Below, piece after piece: positions 25,164 through 36,893 of a stretch of DNA of 64,000 nucleotides. The DNA comes from Rusavskia elegans (taxonomy: Eukaryota; Ascomycota; Lecanoromycetes; Teloschistales; Teloschistaceae): NCBI GenBank assembly GCA_011316305.1, contig SAUG01000175.1:20915-84914 (forward strand), in the 5' to 3' direction. The translations under genes were made by a program, and so were the position numbers. How positions within the stretch are numbered: the stretch's first letter is position 1; each line of letters opens with the position of its first letter. Under the pieces are notes generated by a model. The model saw only the letters and a list, made by a program, of their open reading frames with translations. It ran no database searches and was not told where the DNA came from.

Positions 25164-26174
25164 TAATAGATTTTATTACAGGTTTTCCGGAATCCGTTAA
25201 TTTTTATATTTAAATATTATATAATATAATAGTAATAATTATAGATAGACTTACGAAATATATAAGATTTAAACTATATAAAATAACAATAATAGCGGAA
25301 CAGTTAGTATTCCTACTACTATAGACAATTTTTTACGAAAATAGAATCGCGGAAAAAATTATATTAGACCGAGATAAACTTTTTATTTCTAATATTATAA
25401 AGAGATTAATATAAACTATAGGAATCGAATAAATAATATTAGTATCATTTTATCTACAGACTAATAGATAGACGGAGAAAATAAATCAGACGTTAGAATC
25501 GTATTTACGAATCTACTATTTTAATAAAGGGGAAAATTAGATTTAATTCCTTCCGACAGCCTAGATAGCAATTAATTCGTTATATAACGAAGATATTCAG
25601 ATAACCCCGGACGAACTCCTAAACGGAAGAAAGTTAAGATACGAATTAATTTCGGGAACGAATAATCTAGTAGTATAGACGTTCGCTAATAGAATAAAAA
25701 AATATTAGAAAAAAGCTAAAGAAAAAATCTAAAAAACTAAAGAAAAGGTAAAATAGAAAGTAGATAAATTTAGAAAGAACTACGATATTAAAAAAAGAAA
25801 TAATATACTATTATTAATAAAAAACCTTATAGATAGAAAATTGGATAGACTATATATTAGAGCTTTTAAAATCTAAAATATTAAGAGAATAATAATATAT
25901 TTTAAATTTCTAGTAATAGAAATCTTCCTAAAGTTCTATATAGGATTTTTTAAAAAAGTTCCGGACCAAATACTATTAGTAAAAGATTAGTACTATTAAA
26001 AAAAAGAAGAAATATAAAGTTAAAAAATTTATAGATAAAAGAAAAGAGATAGATAAATTTCTAGTTAAATAGAAAAGGTTCCCCGACGAGAAAAATATAT
26101 AGGAACCTAGAAAATATTTTAAAAGAATTTAAAAAACTTTAAAGAAATTTAGGAAAGCGATATAAAAGGGGCCG
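25164..26174 (+). pseudogene. E3 pol pseudogene, integrase core and chromodomain
   Basis: This continues the frame broken at 23,415: IDFITGFPES near 25,169, IIIDRLTKYIRFKLYKIT near 25,230, IILDRDKLFISN near 25,360, then TEKINQTLESYLR near 25,460, giving the D-D-E order of a retroviral-type integrase. The C-terminal part ends in a chromodomain-like DKFLVK-KRFPDEKNI-EPRKYFK near 26,050-26,120, just before the purine tract and 3' LTR. Chromodomains direct Gypsy integration to heterochromatin. Confidence 0.85.
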
Positions 26175-26586
26175 TATTATATCTATAATTCTACGGGGGT
26201 ATTCTAGAAAATTAGCCGGTTAAACGAGTCTAATTATCTATAGCTGCCTATAGCCGCCGTAGCCGATTCTCCTAATAAAGGCTTTTAGCGGACAGCTATC
26301 TATCGGCCCTATCGGCTACTTTTACTATATATATCGCTCTTTATTTCTATTAAATAACTTTTCTAAATCGTCGATAATATAATTATTAAATATATTTCTA
26401 CTATTTTCTTTTTAATTGCTTCCGTAACGTAGACGCTTTATAATATTATAATCTTACCTTTATAGTTATACGGGATTAGTTACGATAACCTACGCTAGGA
26501 TTTCTTTACTATTAAATAGCTCGGACTACGTCTACGGCTATAGCTAGACTCGAACGTAACGCTTTCTGATATATAGAGACGTTATA
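26175..26586 (+). repeat. E3 3' LTR
   Basis: 412 bp, TATTATATCTATAATTC to GAGACGTTATA, preceded by the purine tract AAAAGGGGCC. Confidence 0.87.
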
Positions 26587-26591
26587 TAAAT

Positions 26592-27270
26592 ATTCTGAAA
26601 CGTACTATAACTATAGTAAATCAGGCTACTTCGCGAGAAATAATCGATTAAATAAGGTATAACGACGATAATTTAACGCTACGTCAAAGAAAGATTCTAA
26701 AAACTAGTAAAAAATAATTTTAAAAGACGATAATAGTAGCTTTAAATTCTAGAAAACCAGTTTAGATAAAGAATTTATTTTTATAGAAAACGATAAAGTA
26801 TTATAGAAAGCTACGACTAATAATACTTCGCTGTAAATATTAATAGAACCTACTAAAAAGGAAATTGCCTTTAAATAGATAACTATAATAGAGGACGTTT
26901 AATAAACGAAATTAAAAGTTCTTTACCACGGAGTAATATATAATCTAGAATTAATAAAAGAAAGATTTATAATAATCTATAAAGAATTTAAAGCCGTTTA
27001 TAAAATATATATTAATAACGAGAATCTATAAAATAACTAGTAGGATTAAAAAGTAAATAATATCGTCGATATATTAGAAAAAAAAACTAGGAAGTAACGC
27101 TTCTAAAAATAAAGTTATTTCTAAACCGATATTATAAAAAAAAAATATAATAATAGGAGATTAATATTCGCTATTTAGTTAGACCGCTTGCTATAACGAC
27201 TACTACAAGATCTATAAATCGAAAAAAAAAGGAGCCGGATAGTATCTATTAGAACTACGCCGATACGTTC
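26592..27270 (+). pseudogene. E4 Gag pseudogene, zinc knuckle and C-terminal tail
   Basis: TYYNYSKSGYFARNN at 26,600-26,645 is a CCHC zinc knuckle with Cys and His turned to Tyr. Near 27,170-27,245 the frame reads TACYNDYYKIYKSKKKGAG, matching the Cys/His tail seen in many fungal Gypsy Gag proteins. It joins directly to the Gag frame that ends at 20,861, showing that E3 split this gene. Confidence 0.8.
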
Positions 27271-27469
27271 CTGCTATACCTATTGAAATCGGAAGTTATA
27301 ATATTTATAACTATTTTCCCTTCTGGAAAGCTCCTGTCTGAAATTATATTGAGTTTTTATATATATATATATGTTCCATCAACGTTATATACGGCAACGA
27401 TTATTGTATTTCACGTGCAAAGAAATTTTTACAGCCAAAGGTATATAGTTCGTCAGGTAAGATTTATAG
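27271..27469. other. Less mutated stretch before R4 copy a
   Basis: CA and TG are more frequent here (for example GTTCCATCAACG, TTTCACGTGCAAAG) than in the surrounding Gag and R4 sequence, and there is an (AT)n run at 27,359-27,370. Origin unknown; it may be the end of the R4 insertion. Confidence 0.35.
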
Positions 27470-28200
27470 CGTCCTTTTTCGACGTTATATATAATTATCA
27501 GCTTCCAATATTTCCGCTATATCTATCTACTATACTATAAAGTAATTATTTACGTCCGTCGTCTCCGTTATATTTATTATATAACCCGTACCTAAACGTT
27601 CTACTAAGCTATTAAAGTACTTTTTAGCCCGCGTAGCTTTAAAAGGGTCGCTAGCTATAGGGTCGCCTGCCAGTACGCTAGCTATAATAGCTAGAAACTT
27701 TACCCGGTCGATTAGACTAAAAGGAGATAGAGAGGTCGGATAGCGCGTTTTAAAGGTAGTAAAGAGAAAATCTTTATTAAAATCGGAATAGATTACTCTA
27801 GCTATAATAAAGTAGTTAACGACCGCGCGGGTAGATATAGTTATTATAGATAAAGATACTACTATTTGGTTTAACTGCGGTATAGCTATTACGGGAATTA
27901 ATACGTACGTAAGGGATTTTAGATATTATAGGGCTTATATTACTAGTAAAAGAAAAAAAAGCGATAACTGCGAGGTATACTTATCTATAAAAATTTCTAC
28001 GTTAAATTATCGGTAGAAAAATATATTATATTACTGAATAAATTTAAATTAAAATTTTATAAATCTATTATTTACGTTATCTAAACTAGAATATAAATTC
28101 TATTACCGTATATTTAATACTGGTATACTAACGTTTGATTTGCTTATCGAACCACTGGTTTATCGGGCACCAAAGCCAAAATAAATAACTAAATAAATAA
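27470..28200 (-). repeat. R4 repeat, copy a, with remnant protein frame
   Basis: About 730 bp matching 43,970-44,680. On the minus strand it begins near the terminus TTATTTAGTTATTTATTTTGG...ACCAGTGGTTCG and contains an eroded coding frame (FKTRYPTSLSPFSLIDRV near 27,775-27,710) shared with copy b. It sits between the gag and pol parts of E4, so it is an insertion there. I do not recognise the protein. It behaves like a DNA transposon remnant. Confidence 0.55.
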
Positions 28201-28439
28201 CTATTCTGGATATATTATATATAGTAGATACGAGTATTAGAAAGAATAGTAAAAAAGAAATAGAACTTTTAATTAGAAACTCTATAGATATATTTCGTAA
28301 ATAGATTATAAAAATAAAAAATACGAGAATATAAATAATAACTCGGGAAAAAATAAAATCTCGTGGTAACGGGCGTACTATAAGCGTATAACTTTATAGA
28401 CCGGAAAAAGTAACTAAATTCAGCTAGCTACGTATATAT

Positions 28440-29917
28440 ATTCGAGATTAAAATAATCGTCGAAACTAATAACGGACTATAAAAAGTTAAGATATTTATT
28501 AATTTAGGCGTAACCGGAAATTTTATATTAGAGAATTTAGTAAAGAGAAAAAGGTTCTTTTAAACTAAAAAAAAAGGATCTATATAATTTAATAGTTATC
28601 GATAGAAATAAAATACTAAATAGAAACGGAAAAGTTATAAAAGAAACGATACCGCTTTAAATAATAATAAACTAGTACTGGGAAGAACTTTAGTTCGATA
28701 TCGTTCGGATAGCTAGTTACGAAATCGTATTTAGAACTTCTTAGTTAAAGGTTTATAATCTAGTAATAGACTGGAAGAAAAGAGTAATTAGCTTTAAACG
28801 ATATTTCTATATAGAAAGAATCTAGTCTACGCCGAAATAGTAATCTCGAATAGATAAAAAGTAAAATATAAAATACGAATTTATAGCTTCGAAAAAAGAT
28901 AACTAAAAACTATTTAGATATAATTTATTAGATACCGGTAGAAGTTAGCTGGATTAATAAAATAGAGATAGAAAAAATAATTACGAACCTTTCGAAAACT
29001 CTATACTACCTAATAAAAAGTTAACGGAAAACCTGTTAGGAAGATTTCTAGATAAATATAAAAATTAGATATATTTATTTCGGAAAGAAATAACTATAAA
29101 AGTATTATTTAAATATTAACTATAGAATAACGAAATTAGATTTAAACTAGATAAATAACCTATATTTAGACCTACTAATCTATTATCTATAACAGAGCTC
29201 GAATTATACAGTTAATATCTAGATAAAAATATAAAAAAGGAATTTATTAGAAAATTTTAATTACCGGTAGAATATCCGATCCTCTTTATATCTAAAAAGG
29301 ACGGAATACTTTATCTATATATTAATTATCGGAAGTTAAACGATATTATAATTAAGAACCGATATCTATTAATAAATATTAGCGAACTTTAAAATAGATT
29401 TTCTAGAATAAAATATTTTACAAAACTCGATCTTCGAAGAGTATATAATTTTATACGAAAAAAAGCCGAAAAAAAATAAAAAATAGCTTTTTATATATAC
29501 TACGGTTATTATAAATATATATTTATATTACCCGGATTTACGAATATTTCGGTAATCTATTAAAATATAATTAATAACGTATTTAGAAAATATCTGGATA
29601 TATTCGTTATCGCCTACTTCGAAAATATTTTAGTTTTTTCTAAAATATTCGAAGAATATAAATAGTATATTAGTAAAGTTTTTAAATATCTAGTAAATAA
29701 AGATTTACGCCTTAAACTAAAAAAGTATAAATTCTATAAAAAAGAAGTTAACTTTCTAGGATTTATTATAGGACGAAACGGATTACGTATCGATTCTAGT
29801 AAACTAAAAGCTATTATAGAATAGGAAATACCGATAGATACTAAAAAGATCTAAAACTTTTTCGAATTTATAAACTATAATCGAAAGTTTATAAAAAATT
29901 ATTCTAAAAGAACTTTC
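28440..29917 (+). pseudogene. E4 pol pseudogene, protease and reverse transcriptase
   Basis: Protease near 28,480-28,540: KVKIFINLGVTGNFILENL, from a DSGA-type site. RT is about 29,230-29,700, with YINYRKLNDIIIKNRY and a catalytic block now reading AYFENIL at 29,612-29,632. The frame goes on through NFLGFIIGRNGLRID and ends in KRTF at the E5 insertion (29,917); RNase H resumes at 33,353. The DD-to-EN change at the active site and many stops make it inactive. Confidence 0.85.
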
Positions 29918-30328
29918 TATAACGTTTCTATATATCAGAAGGCGTTACGTTCGAGCCTAGCTATAGCTATAAGCGTAGTCCTAGCTATAAAATAGTAATA
30001 AAATCTAGATATAAAGTATCGTAACTAGTCCTATATAGCTATAAGAATAAAGTTATAATATTAAAAAATATCTTAGTTATAGAGATAATTAAAAAGAGAA
30101 TAACTAAAGGTATTTAATAATTATATTAATAACCAACGAAAGAAGCTATCTAATAGAAATAAGAAACGATATATATAGTAAAAATAACCGATAGTATAGA
30201 TAGATAGCCGTCCGCTAAAAACCTCTATTAAAAGGGTCGGCTATAGCGGTTATAGGCGGCTATAGATAATTAGCTTCGTTTAACTAACTAATTTTCTAGA
30301 ATATTTCTATAGAATTATAGATATAATA
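29918..30328 (-). repeat. E5 3' LTR
   Basis: 411 bp in reverse orientation: plus strand TATAACGTTTCTATATATCAG to GATATAATA. Confidence 0.85.
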
Positions 30329-30390
30329 TAGCCTTTCCTATATTACTTTTTATCTAGCCTGTTTATATACGGGATATATAAGGTTTAACT

Positions 30391-30428
<38 letters not shown>

Positions 30429-32149
30429 CTTTATTATATATTTTCGAGAAGAAAATTATTTAAAATCTTTTTATCGAATTTAGGCGAAAGGTATTATTAT
30501 ATCTTTTCTTTATAGTATTTATATCTATAATCTTTTAAAAGAATATAAAGTAAAAGTTAATAGTAATATCTATAGCGAGTATACTCGGGCCTAAAAATTA
30601 TATAATCTTTTAATTTCCGATACTATTTATATATCCGCTATTCTTTTTAAAGGTTCGATTTTTTATATTTTTATAGAAAAGCGTTTTAAAGATAAAAAGA
30701 ATAAGTTCTATTTTAATATCGAAAATCTTTTTAAAGAATTTTTCGAAATACACCGCTGTATTAAGTTATTTTTAGATTCTAAAAAAGAAATTTATAATTA
30801 TTATTTTATATAGAAATTAGATTTTCGCCGGCTTTTTAGAAAGTAAAAGCGTTTTATTATTTATTATCGCGCTTTAGATAAACGTAAAAGTATTTTTCTA
30901 TTTAGGAATAATATATATTATCTTATTTTAATAAATTTAATAATCTAGTAGCGTTCTATTTTTCTATTAATTTTATATTAGCCGCGTAAAAGGCGTCTAT
31001 TAAATCGGTTTCCGCTTTTAATTCGGCTAATATTAATTAGTTTCTAAAAAAACTCGACTATTTTTAATTTTTAGAAGCTGCGAATATATAAAAGAATATC
31101 TAGCTAAAGATTTCTTTATATAATCTTACTTTTATTCGTTCCGAATTATATATTATTATTATAAACCGCTTCCGGATCTTCTAATATTTCGGCTAATTTT
31201 TATTCTTTAGCTACTATTTTATTCTATAACGATAAAATTAGAGACTATTTATTTTTCGATTATATATTTAGAATAGAATCTGGTATTTTTTTATTCTATT
31301 TTACCTCTGATTCTGGCGTGTTTTTATTTAGTTTTCCATCTGATTTTGGCGTACCTTTATTTGGTTTTCTATTTGGTTTTAGCGTAGGGCTATACCTGAC
31401 TTTTTCTATTTTTTTAATAACGGTTTTATAGATTTTTTAGATATTATCTATCTATAGACTTTAGATTATTTCTTAGATTTTATCGTATTTTAAAGTTAAT
31501 TATATTAGTAAATAGTAATATTTCTTCTAGATTTTTATTTTCTATACTTCGCCTCTATTTTTAAAAAATATATTAATTTCTTTAATTTATTCGTAATCTA
31601 TATTTAACCCGATATCTAGTTTTTTATATAAAAGGTTTTTATACGCGAGAAAATATATTATCTATAGTTTTATTTTTTTTCTATCCGTATTTTAATCCGC
31701 TAGTATACTAGAAATTAATATATTCTATTTAATTTCTAAGATAATATTTTATCTAAAAGTTTCGATTATTATAAAATTCGAGATTCCGATAAATCTATTT
31801 TTTATTTTAACTTTAATTTCTATAATCCTATTATTTTTCTAAAGGTATTTTTAAATATATTCTATAATCTAACTATATAATTCCTTTATAATTTTATTTC
31901 TTTTCTTTCTATTTATAAAAGCTATTATTTTATAACCTTCGATTTTAATTTTAAGCGCTACTATAAAAGGTTTCTCCGTTTTATACGATTTAAATTCTAA
32001 TATTAGTCTTTTTTTCGCTTTTTTTAGTTCTATAGAATATTATCTTAATATTTTTTAAAATAATAGATAGATAAAGTAATTATTATTATAGTAGGTTATC
32101 TAACTTTGAATTATATATTTTCTAGTTTTATTTTTAGATAATTCTTCTA
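30329..32149 (-). pseudogene. Second frame of E5, unknown function
   Basis: The minus-strand region downstream of Gag corresponds in position to 12,481-14,513 of E2. It also aligns in part to E6 (for example plus-strand 30,715-30,800 with 42,340-42,420). No RT, RNase H or integrase motif is visible. Stop density is high. Confidence 0.4.
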
Positions 32150-32936
32150 TTATTTTAAACTAGTATTTAGTTATCTCTATTATCTTTTTAGTTAAATAAT
32201 TTCTTTTAAAGTATTTCATTTTTCTATATAAATAATAAACTTTTATTCGCGATCCTATATTTTTAGTAGTATTAAATTCTATTAGATTTCTTTTAAACTA
32301 TTTTTTAGCGGATTCTATTTTATTAAACGCCTATTTATTAATATATTATTTATATTATATAGTATCGATTTTTATCGCTAGCTCGATTAGATTTACTAAT
32401 AAATCGGGTTTTTTAATTACTACTATAGCTTCCCTAATTCTATTATAAAATCTTTTAAAAAAGTAGGCTTTTAGAACTAAATCTTTCTAGTCTATTTTCT
32501 AAACTAATATTCTAAACTAAATAGTATAGATAGCTACCGACTTCTACTATTTTAGAACTATTAGTTTTTTTACTATTTCTTTATCTTTATTATTATCTCC
32601 GAAGGCTTCTTTAATAGCTATAATTAAGTTATCGAAATTATAAAATATCTAAGATATTTTATCTTTTTTTTATTTTTCGGGATTAATAAAATAGTTTTCT
32701 ATATAGAACTATATCTAATTAAAGATTATCTTTTCTAGATATATTATTATAAATAAAATTTTAACTATTTCGTTTAGAAATAATTTTATATATAATAAGA
32801 AATAGATATTTATTTAAATAAACTAAGATTTTAAAGATCCTTTATTTCCTTTATAGATATTAAGTATTACTATTTTAATAGTACCGTTTTATTCTATAGG
32901 GCGGGATAATGAAACCGATATAGTAAATTATTAAAA
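32150..32936 (-). pseudogene. E5 Gag pseudogene
   Basis: The minus-strand sequence aligns throughout with the E2 Gag. It starts after the primer-site-like TTTTAATAATTTACTA and includes the counterpart of the LFIRPFCRLYIYYLVQ-like block and, near 32,230-32,200, the TaY-type knuckle remnant KYFKRNYLTKK. RIP stops occur throughout. Confidence 0.7.
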
Positions 32937-33347
32937 TATAATATTCCTATATATTAGATAACGTTATATTTAAACCTAGCTATAACTATAGATATAGTCC
33001 GAGCTATTAAATAGTAAAGAAATCTAGGCGTAGATTATCGTAACGAGTTCTATATAGCTATAAAGGTAAAGTTATAATATTATAAAATATCTTTATTACA
33101 GAAATAATTAAAAAAAAATAACTAAAAGTATTTAATAATTATATTATCGACTAATAAAAAAAGCTATCTAATAGAAATAAAAAAATAATATATATAGTAA
33201 AAGTAGCCGATAGTATCGATGGATAGCCGTCTACTACGAGCTTTTATTAAAAGGGTCAGCTATAGTAGCTATAGGCGGCTATAGATATTCGATTTCGTTT
33301 GATTGGCTAATCTTCTAGAATATCTCTCTGGAATTATAGACGTAACA
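32937..33347 (-). repeat. E5 5' LTR
   Basis: 411 bp. Its outer end keeps the unmutated terminal dinucleotide (plus strand ...GACGTAACA, that is TGTTACGTC on the element strand). Confidence 0.86.
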
Positions 33348-33352
33348 CTCTC

Positions 33353-35176
33353 GCTCTAAAAACTTTAATAAAAGATACTACCGAATAGTATTAGGAAGAA
33401 AAAAAATAATAAATATTCGAAGATTTTAAAGGAAAATATATAAAGGATCCAATACTTAAAATATTCGATCTAATAAAACTATTACGAATAGAAACGGATT
33501 GATTAGATCCGGTTATAGATATATATCTTCTATAATAATACGATAGTAAATAGTACCCGGTAGTATATATATTAAAAAAACTATTACTAGTAGAATATAA
33601 CTACGATATCTATAATAAAAAACTACTAGTTATAGTAGTAGTACTAGAATAATAGAGAGTATACGCCGAAAGATTACTAGAGTTAATAATCTTTATAGAT
33701 TATAAGAATTTTCTGTATTTTATAACGATAAAATCATTAAATAGAAAATAAATACGATAGTCTAAATTCTTCGTTTAATATAAGTTTAAAATATACTATA
33801 ATCTAGATAAAGAAAATATAAAAACAGACGTTCTAAATCGAAAAAGCGATTATATAAAAATAAAGGAGGTTTTTAATAATCGTATCTTTAAAATTAATAA
33901 AAATAGATCGCTATTAGTATATTAGTACGAATAAAATATAACGCTACGTATATTTAGAAATGACTAAAAATAGTTTCCTATAAAAAAAAACTACAAGTAC
34001 CAGATAATAAAATCGAAGAAAATATTAAAAAATACTATAATAGAATATTATAAAAATATCCAGGCGTAATAAAGATAATATAACTTTTACGATAATATTA
34101 CCAGTTTTCTAATATGTAAATATATATCGAGATATATATTAAAAAGTATTTTAGTTATTAATAAAATAAATATACTATATATACTCGTTATAGAAAGATT
34201 TAATATTAGAAACTATCGGATTTGATATAGAAAAAAGTTATATTAGACTTTATTATTTAACTCCTAAAATTAAAAGACCCGATAATAAATATAGAATACG
34301 ACTTATTTTTTAATATAGTAGAAAGACTATTAAAATATATCTATATAATTCTATTATAAAAAGATATTATAGTAAAATAACTTGGATTTATTATTCTAGA
34401 TCGATTATTTCGATACTACAGACTACCGGAAGTATTAATAAATAATAGAAATAAATTCTTTACTTCGAACTATTAGAAAATCTTTATTTTTCTATTTAGT
34501 ATTAAATTAAAAATATTAATAGCTTTTTATCCGATAACGAATAGATAGATAGAACGTACTAACTAAATCTTAGAATAATATCTAAAGTACTATTTTAACG
34601 ACGTTTAAAATAATTAGATTTTACTTCTACTAATAGTATAATTAGCGTTTAATATTAGAGAATTAAATATAATAAAGAAAATACCGTTCTACGCCGATAA
34701 TAGAAGAAATTCGAATCTATTTAGATAACTACTACTATATAAATTAGCGGAATTAATAATCTAAAAAATCGATATTTAGAAAAAAATCTATAGAAATATT
34801 CTAAAATATAGAAATACTCGGATAATTACTAAAATAGAAAACAAAAAATAGTATTTTGACTAAAAAAAGGGGATAAGATATACCTTTTTATAAAGAATCT
34901 AAAAATAAAGATTCTAAATAAAAAATCTAATTGTATTAAAGTCGGACTATTTTTAATTAAAAAAATTAAAGGACTTTAGAATTTCGAATTTAATTATTTT
35001 AAAGATATTAAAGTATATCCGATATTCTATATATTTTTTTTAGAACCAGCCGATTCCGGAATACTAATATAATAGATATTTAGCTTCGAAATATAAAAAG
35101 AAAATACTTTTATAGTCGAAAAGATTTTAAAATAAAAAGATTAAAACTATTTAATTAAATAGAAAGGTTATTCTAT
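33353..35176 (+). pseudogene. E4 pol pseudogene, RNase H, integrase and chromodomain
   Basis: RNase H: LALKTLI at the junction, then VVYILKKLLLVEYNYDIYNKKLLVIV near 33,558-33,640. Integrase is about 34,040-34,770, more eroded than in E3. The C-terminus holds DILYIFF near 35,018 and a chromodomain start, YLIK-KGYS, at about 35,150-35,175, interrupted by the hairpin element at 35,177. The rest of the chromodomain is at 35,797-35,890. Confidence 0.8.
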
Positions 35177-35796
35177 ATCAGTATTTCCTAAAACCGGCTT
35201 AAAGCCGGTCTCAGCCGTCTTAGCCGTCTTAGCCGATTTTTAGCCGGTACGGCTGAAAGCGGCTTATAAGCGGCTTATTAGCCGGTCTCGGGTATACCCG
35301 AAGCTGCGTAGCTACGCGGCTGAGACGGCTAAGACAGCTAAGCGGCTGAGACGGCTAAGACCGGCTAAAAAGATTTAAAGATTCGATTTTAAATTCGTTT
35401 AAGTTCTTATTAGTTAGTAGGCCTATATACGCCTATATATACCGCTAGGCTAGCTTCGTCTAGATCGAAAATATTAGATTTCCTTACTAGAATCTAACTA
35501 GAATAGGTCTAGCGTGGTTTATTAAATAGATATTCGACTTCCGTTATTCCCGCTTTTAGCGGCAGCCGCTAAACTTTATTTTCGAGTTAGGTTATATAGG
35601 TTTATTTTTAGCTTATATATAGATTCTATTTTAGGCTGTTTACTAAACAGATATTCGTACTATAGATACTATTAGAACTCTAATCTATTAAAAATCCACT
35701 TTTTAGATTTTTAGATTATTTGGATTTTTAGATTATTTGGATTGAGATAGCTGTCAGCCGGTTTAATCTAAAAATCTATTTTAGGATTCGCTGATA
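35177..35796. mobile_element. Hairpin-rich TIR element, copy 2, inside E4 chromodomain
   Basis: About 620 bp, TATCAGTATTTCCTAAAA to TTTTAGGATTCGCTGATA, 80-90% alike by eye to 7,902-8,509. Flanked by TA on each side: discounting the element and one TA, the chromodomain codons run straight from KGYS into TSEN, the usual sequence order of this domain. This suggests a TA target duplication, as in Tc1/mariner-type elements. The facing AGCCGTCTTAGCC and GGCTAAGACGGCT arms are retained. Confidence 0.72.
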
Positions 35797-36407
35797 TACT
35801 TCGGAAAATATTTAAAAACCTAAAAAATATTTAGTAAACTACTAGAAGGCTCTATAATAGTTCTACTAAAAGAAGTTGAAAAATTATCGACTAGCTAAAA
35901 TCGCTAGATAGGATAATCTACTCGGAAATTACGTCGATAAAAGAATTTAAATCGACGAAAAAATACGGATCCGCGGTACTATCTTTATATTCTAATTCTT
36001 CGAGATTTTATAGCTTCCCGTTAACTATAATACGCTGTTCTTCTTTAATATAATCTAACTAACGAAGTGAATATTACTACTTCGTATATATTTTACGTAA
36101 TTTATTTTTTAACTTCTTATATTTATTTTTAAAACGATACTAACGTATAGTATCTAGTAGAATAAGATTATATAGATAGGTTTATTCGATATATCTAATA
36201 TACTTTTCGGAATCTTCGCTAATATAATAGAATTTTTTTAACTAGAAATAATTTCGATAAAAACGTATAGCTAATATATCGATATCTAATAACAGAACTT
36301 TTTTACGACGATTTTCGGTTAAAAACTTTTTCTTTTTACTTATAAAAAAAAAGGGATAATAGTTTTTCGGAACGAAAAATCTAAAGAAGAAACCTAATAC
36401 TATAAAT
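35797..36407 (+). pseudogene. E4 chromodomain end and 3' untranslated region
   Basis: Starts in frame with the chromodomain end (SENI-KPLKNLKNI near 35,803-35,850) and continues as RIP-mutated non-coding sequence to the 3' LTR. Confidence 0.65.
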
Positions 36408-36888
36408 ACAGGCGGTATACTTTTAGAAACGCGGTAATATTTAGTATAGTACTAGATTTTCTATTACGCCTGAATAGATATAGATATATAATACGGCTTT
36501 GATATTAAGACTAAGAAATATCTTAGTAGTTTTAGTAAATAAATATTTTAAATATTCTAATTTAAGTAATTTTAGAAAATAAATACTTTAAATATCCCCG
36601 TTTTAGTTATTTTAGTAAATAAATACTCTAAAATAGAGCTAATTTAATTATTTTAGTTAGTAAATAATCTAAATAATAGAGGATTTTATTATCTATATAG
36701 ATCTCGAACTCGACGCTTTTACGGCTCGTATTTAATTTATTAGTTATTACTATATATTATTCTAGTAATCAGACTGATTTATTTTTATATTAACTTGAAA
36801 TAATTATTCGTTATATCTTCGTTCGTAGATATACCGATAAGTCTAATAAACTCTTGGAGATACCAGACCTTTAGGTAGCTCTATAACA
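36408..36888 (+). repeat. E4 3' LTR
   Basis: 481 bp, TACTATAAATACAGGCGG to CTATAACA, with an intact terminal CA. Followed by ATAGA. Confidence 0.86.
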
Positions 36889-36893
36889 ATAGA

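Larger units (their letters stand above)
20862..26586 (+). mobile_element. E3: Ty3/Gypsy element with pol but no gag, nested in E4
   Basis: LTRs at 20,862-21,273 and 26,175-26,586 belong to the E2/E5/E6 LTR family. The flanks are TAAAA and TAAAT (4 of 5 match). After the 5' LTR come TTTTAACGATTCCGG (primer site) and, within about 70 nt, a protease frame, so gag is missing. RT, RNase H, integrase and a chromodomain follow, then the purine tract AAAAGGGGCC. A young C2H2 element interrupts the integrase. It is the least eroded pol in the window. Confidence 0.88.
29918..33347 (-). mobile_element. E5: non-autonomous gag-carrying LTR element nested in E4
   Basis: Minus-strand element with LTRs at 32,937-33,347 (5') and 29,918-30,328 (3'), 411 bp each, of the E2/E3/E6 family. 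Target duplications are CTTTC (29,913-29,917) and CTCTC (33,348-33,352), differing by one C/T. The interior carries a Gag close to that of E2 and a second unknown frame, with no RT or integrase found. Removing it joins the E4 pol frame. A run of 26 T (poly-A on the element strand) lies at about 30,398-30,423 near its 3' end. Confidence 0.87.
19547..36888 (+). mobile_element. E4: Ty3/Gypsy retrotransposon nested in E1
   Basis: LTRs at 19,547-19,997 and 36,408-36,888 run from TATTATAAGTACAGGCGG (from TGTTATA...) to TATAACA. The 5-bp duplication ATAGA is exact at 19,542-19,546 and 36,889-36,893. Its own parts are gag (about 20,090-20,861, then 26,592-27,270) and pol (28,440-29,917, 33,353-35,176, 35,797-36,407). 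Inserted in it are E3, R4 copy a, E5 and the second hairpin element. Without them it is about 6.8 kb, a normal Gypsy length. Confidence 0.88.

Noticed and set aside
27283..27540. 85-codon plus-strand open frame
   Set aside because: It bridges two unrelated repeats (E4 gag end and R4) and includes an (AT)n run; composition is not protein-like.
30398..30423. 26-bp homopolymer T run as a possible telomere or artefact
   Set aside because: It lies just inside the 3' LTR of minus-strand E5, where the homologous E2 also has an A-rich stretch; a poly-A expansion is enough.
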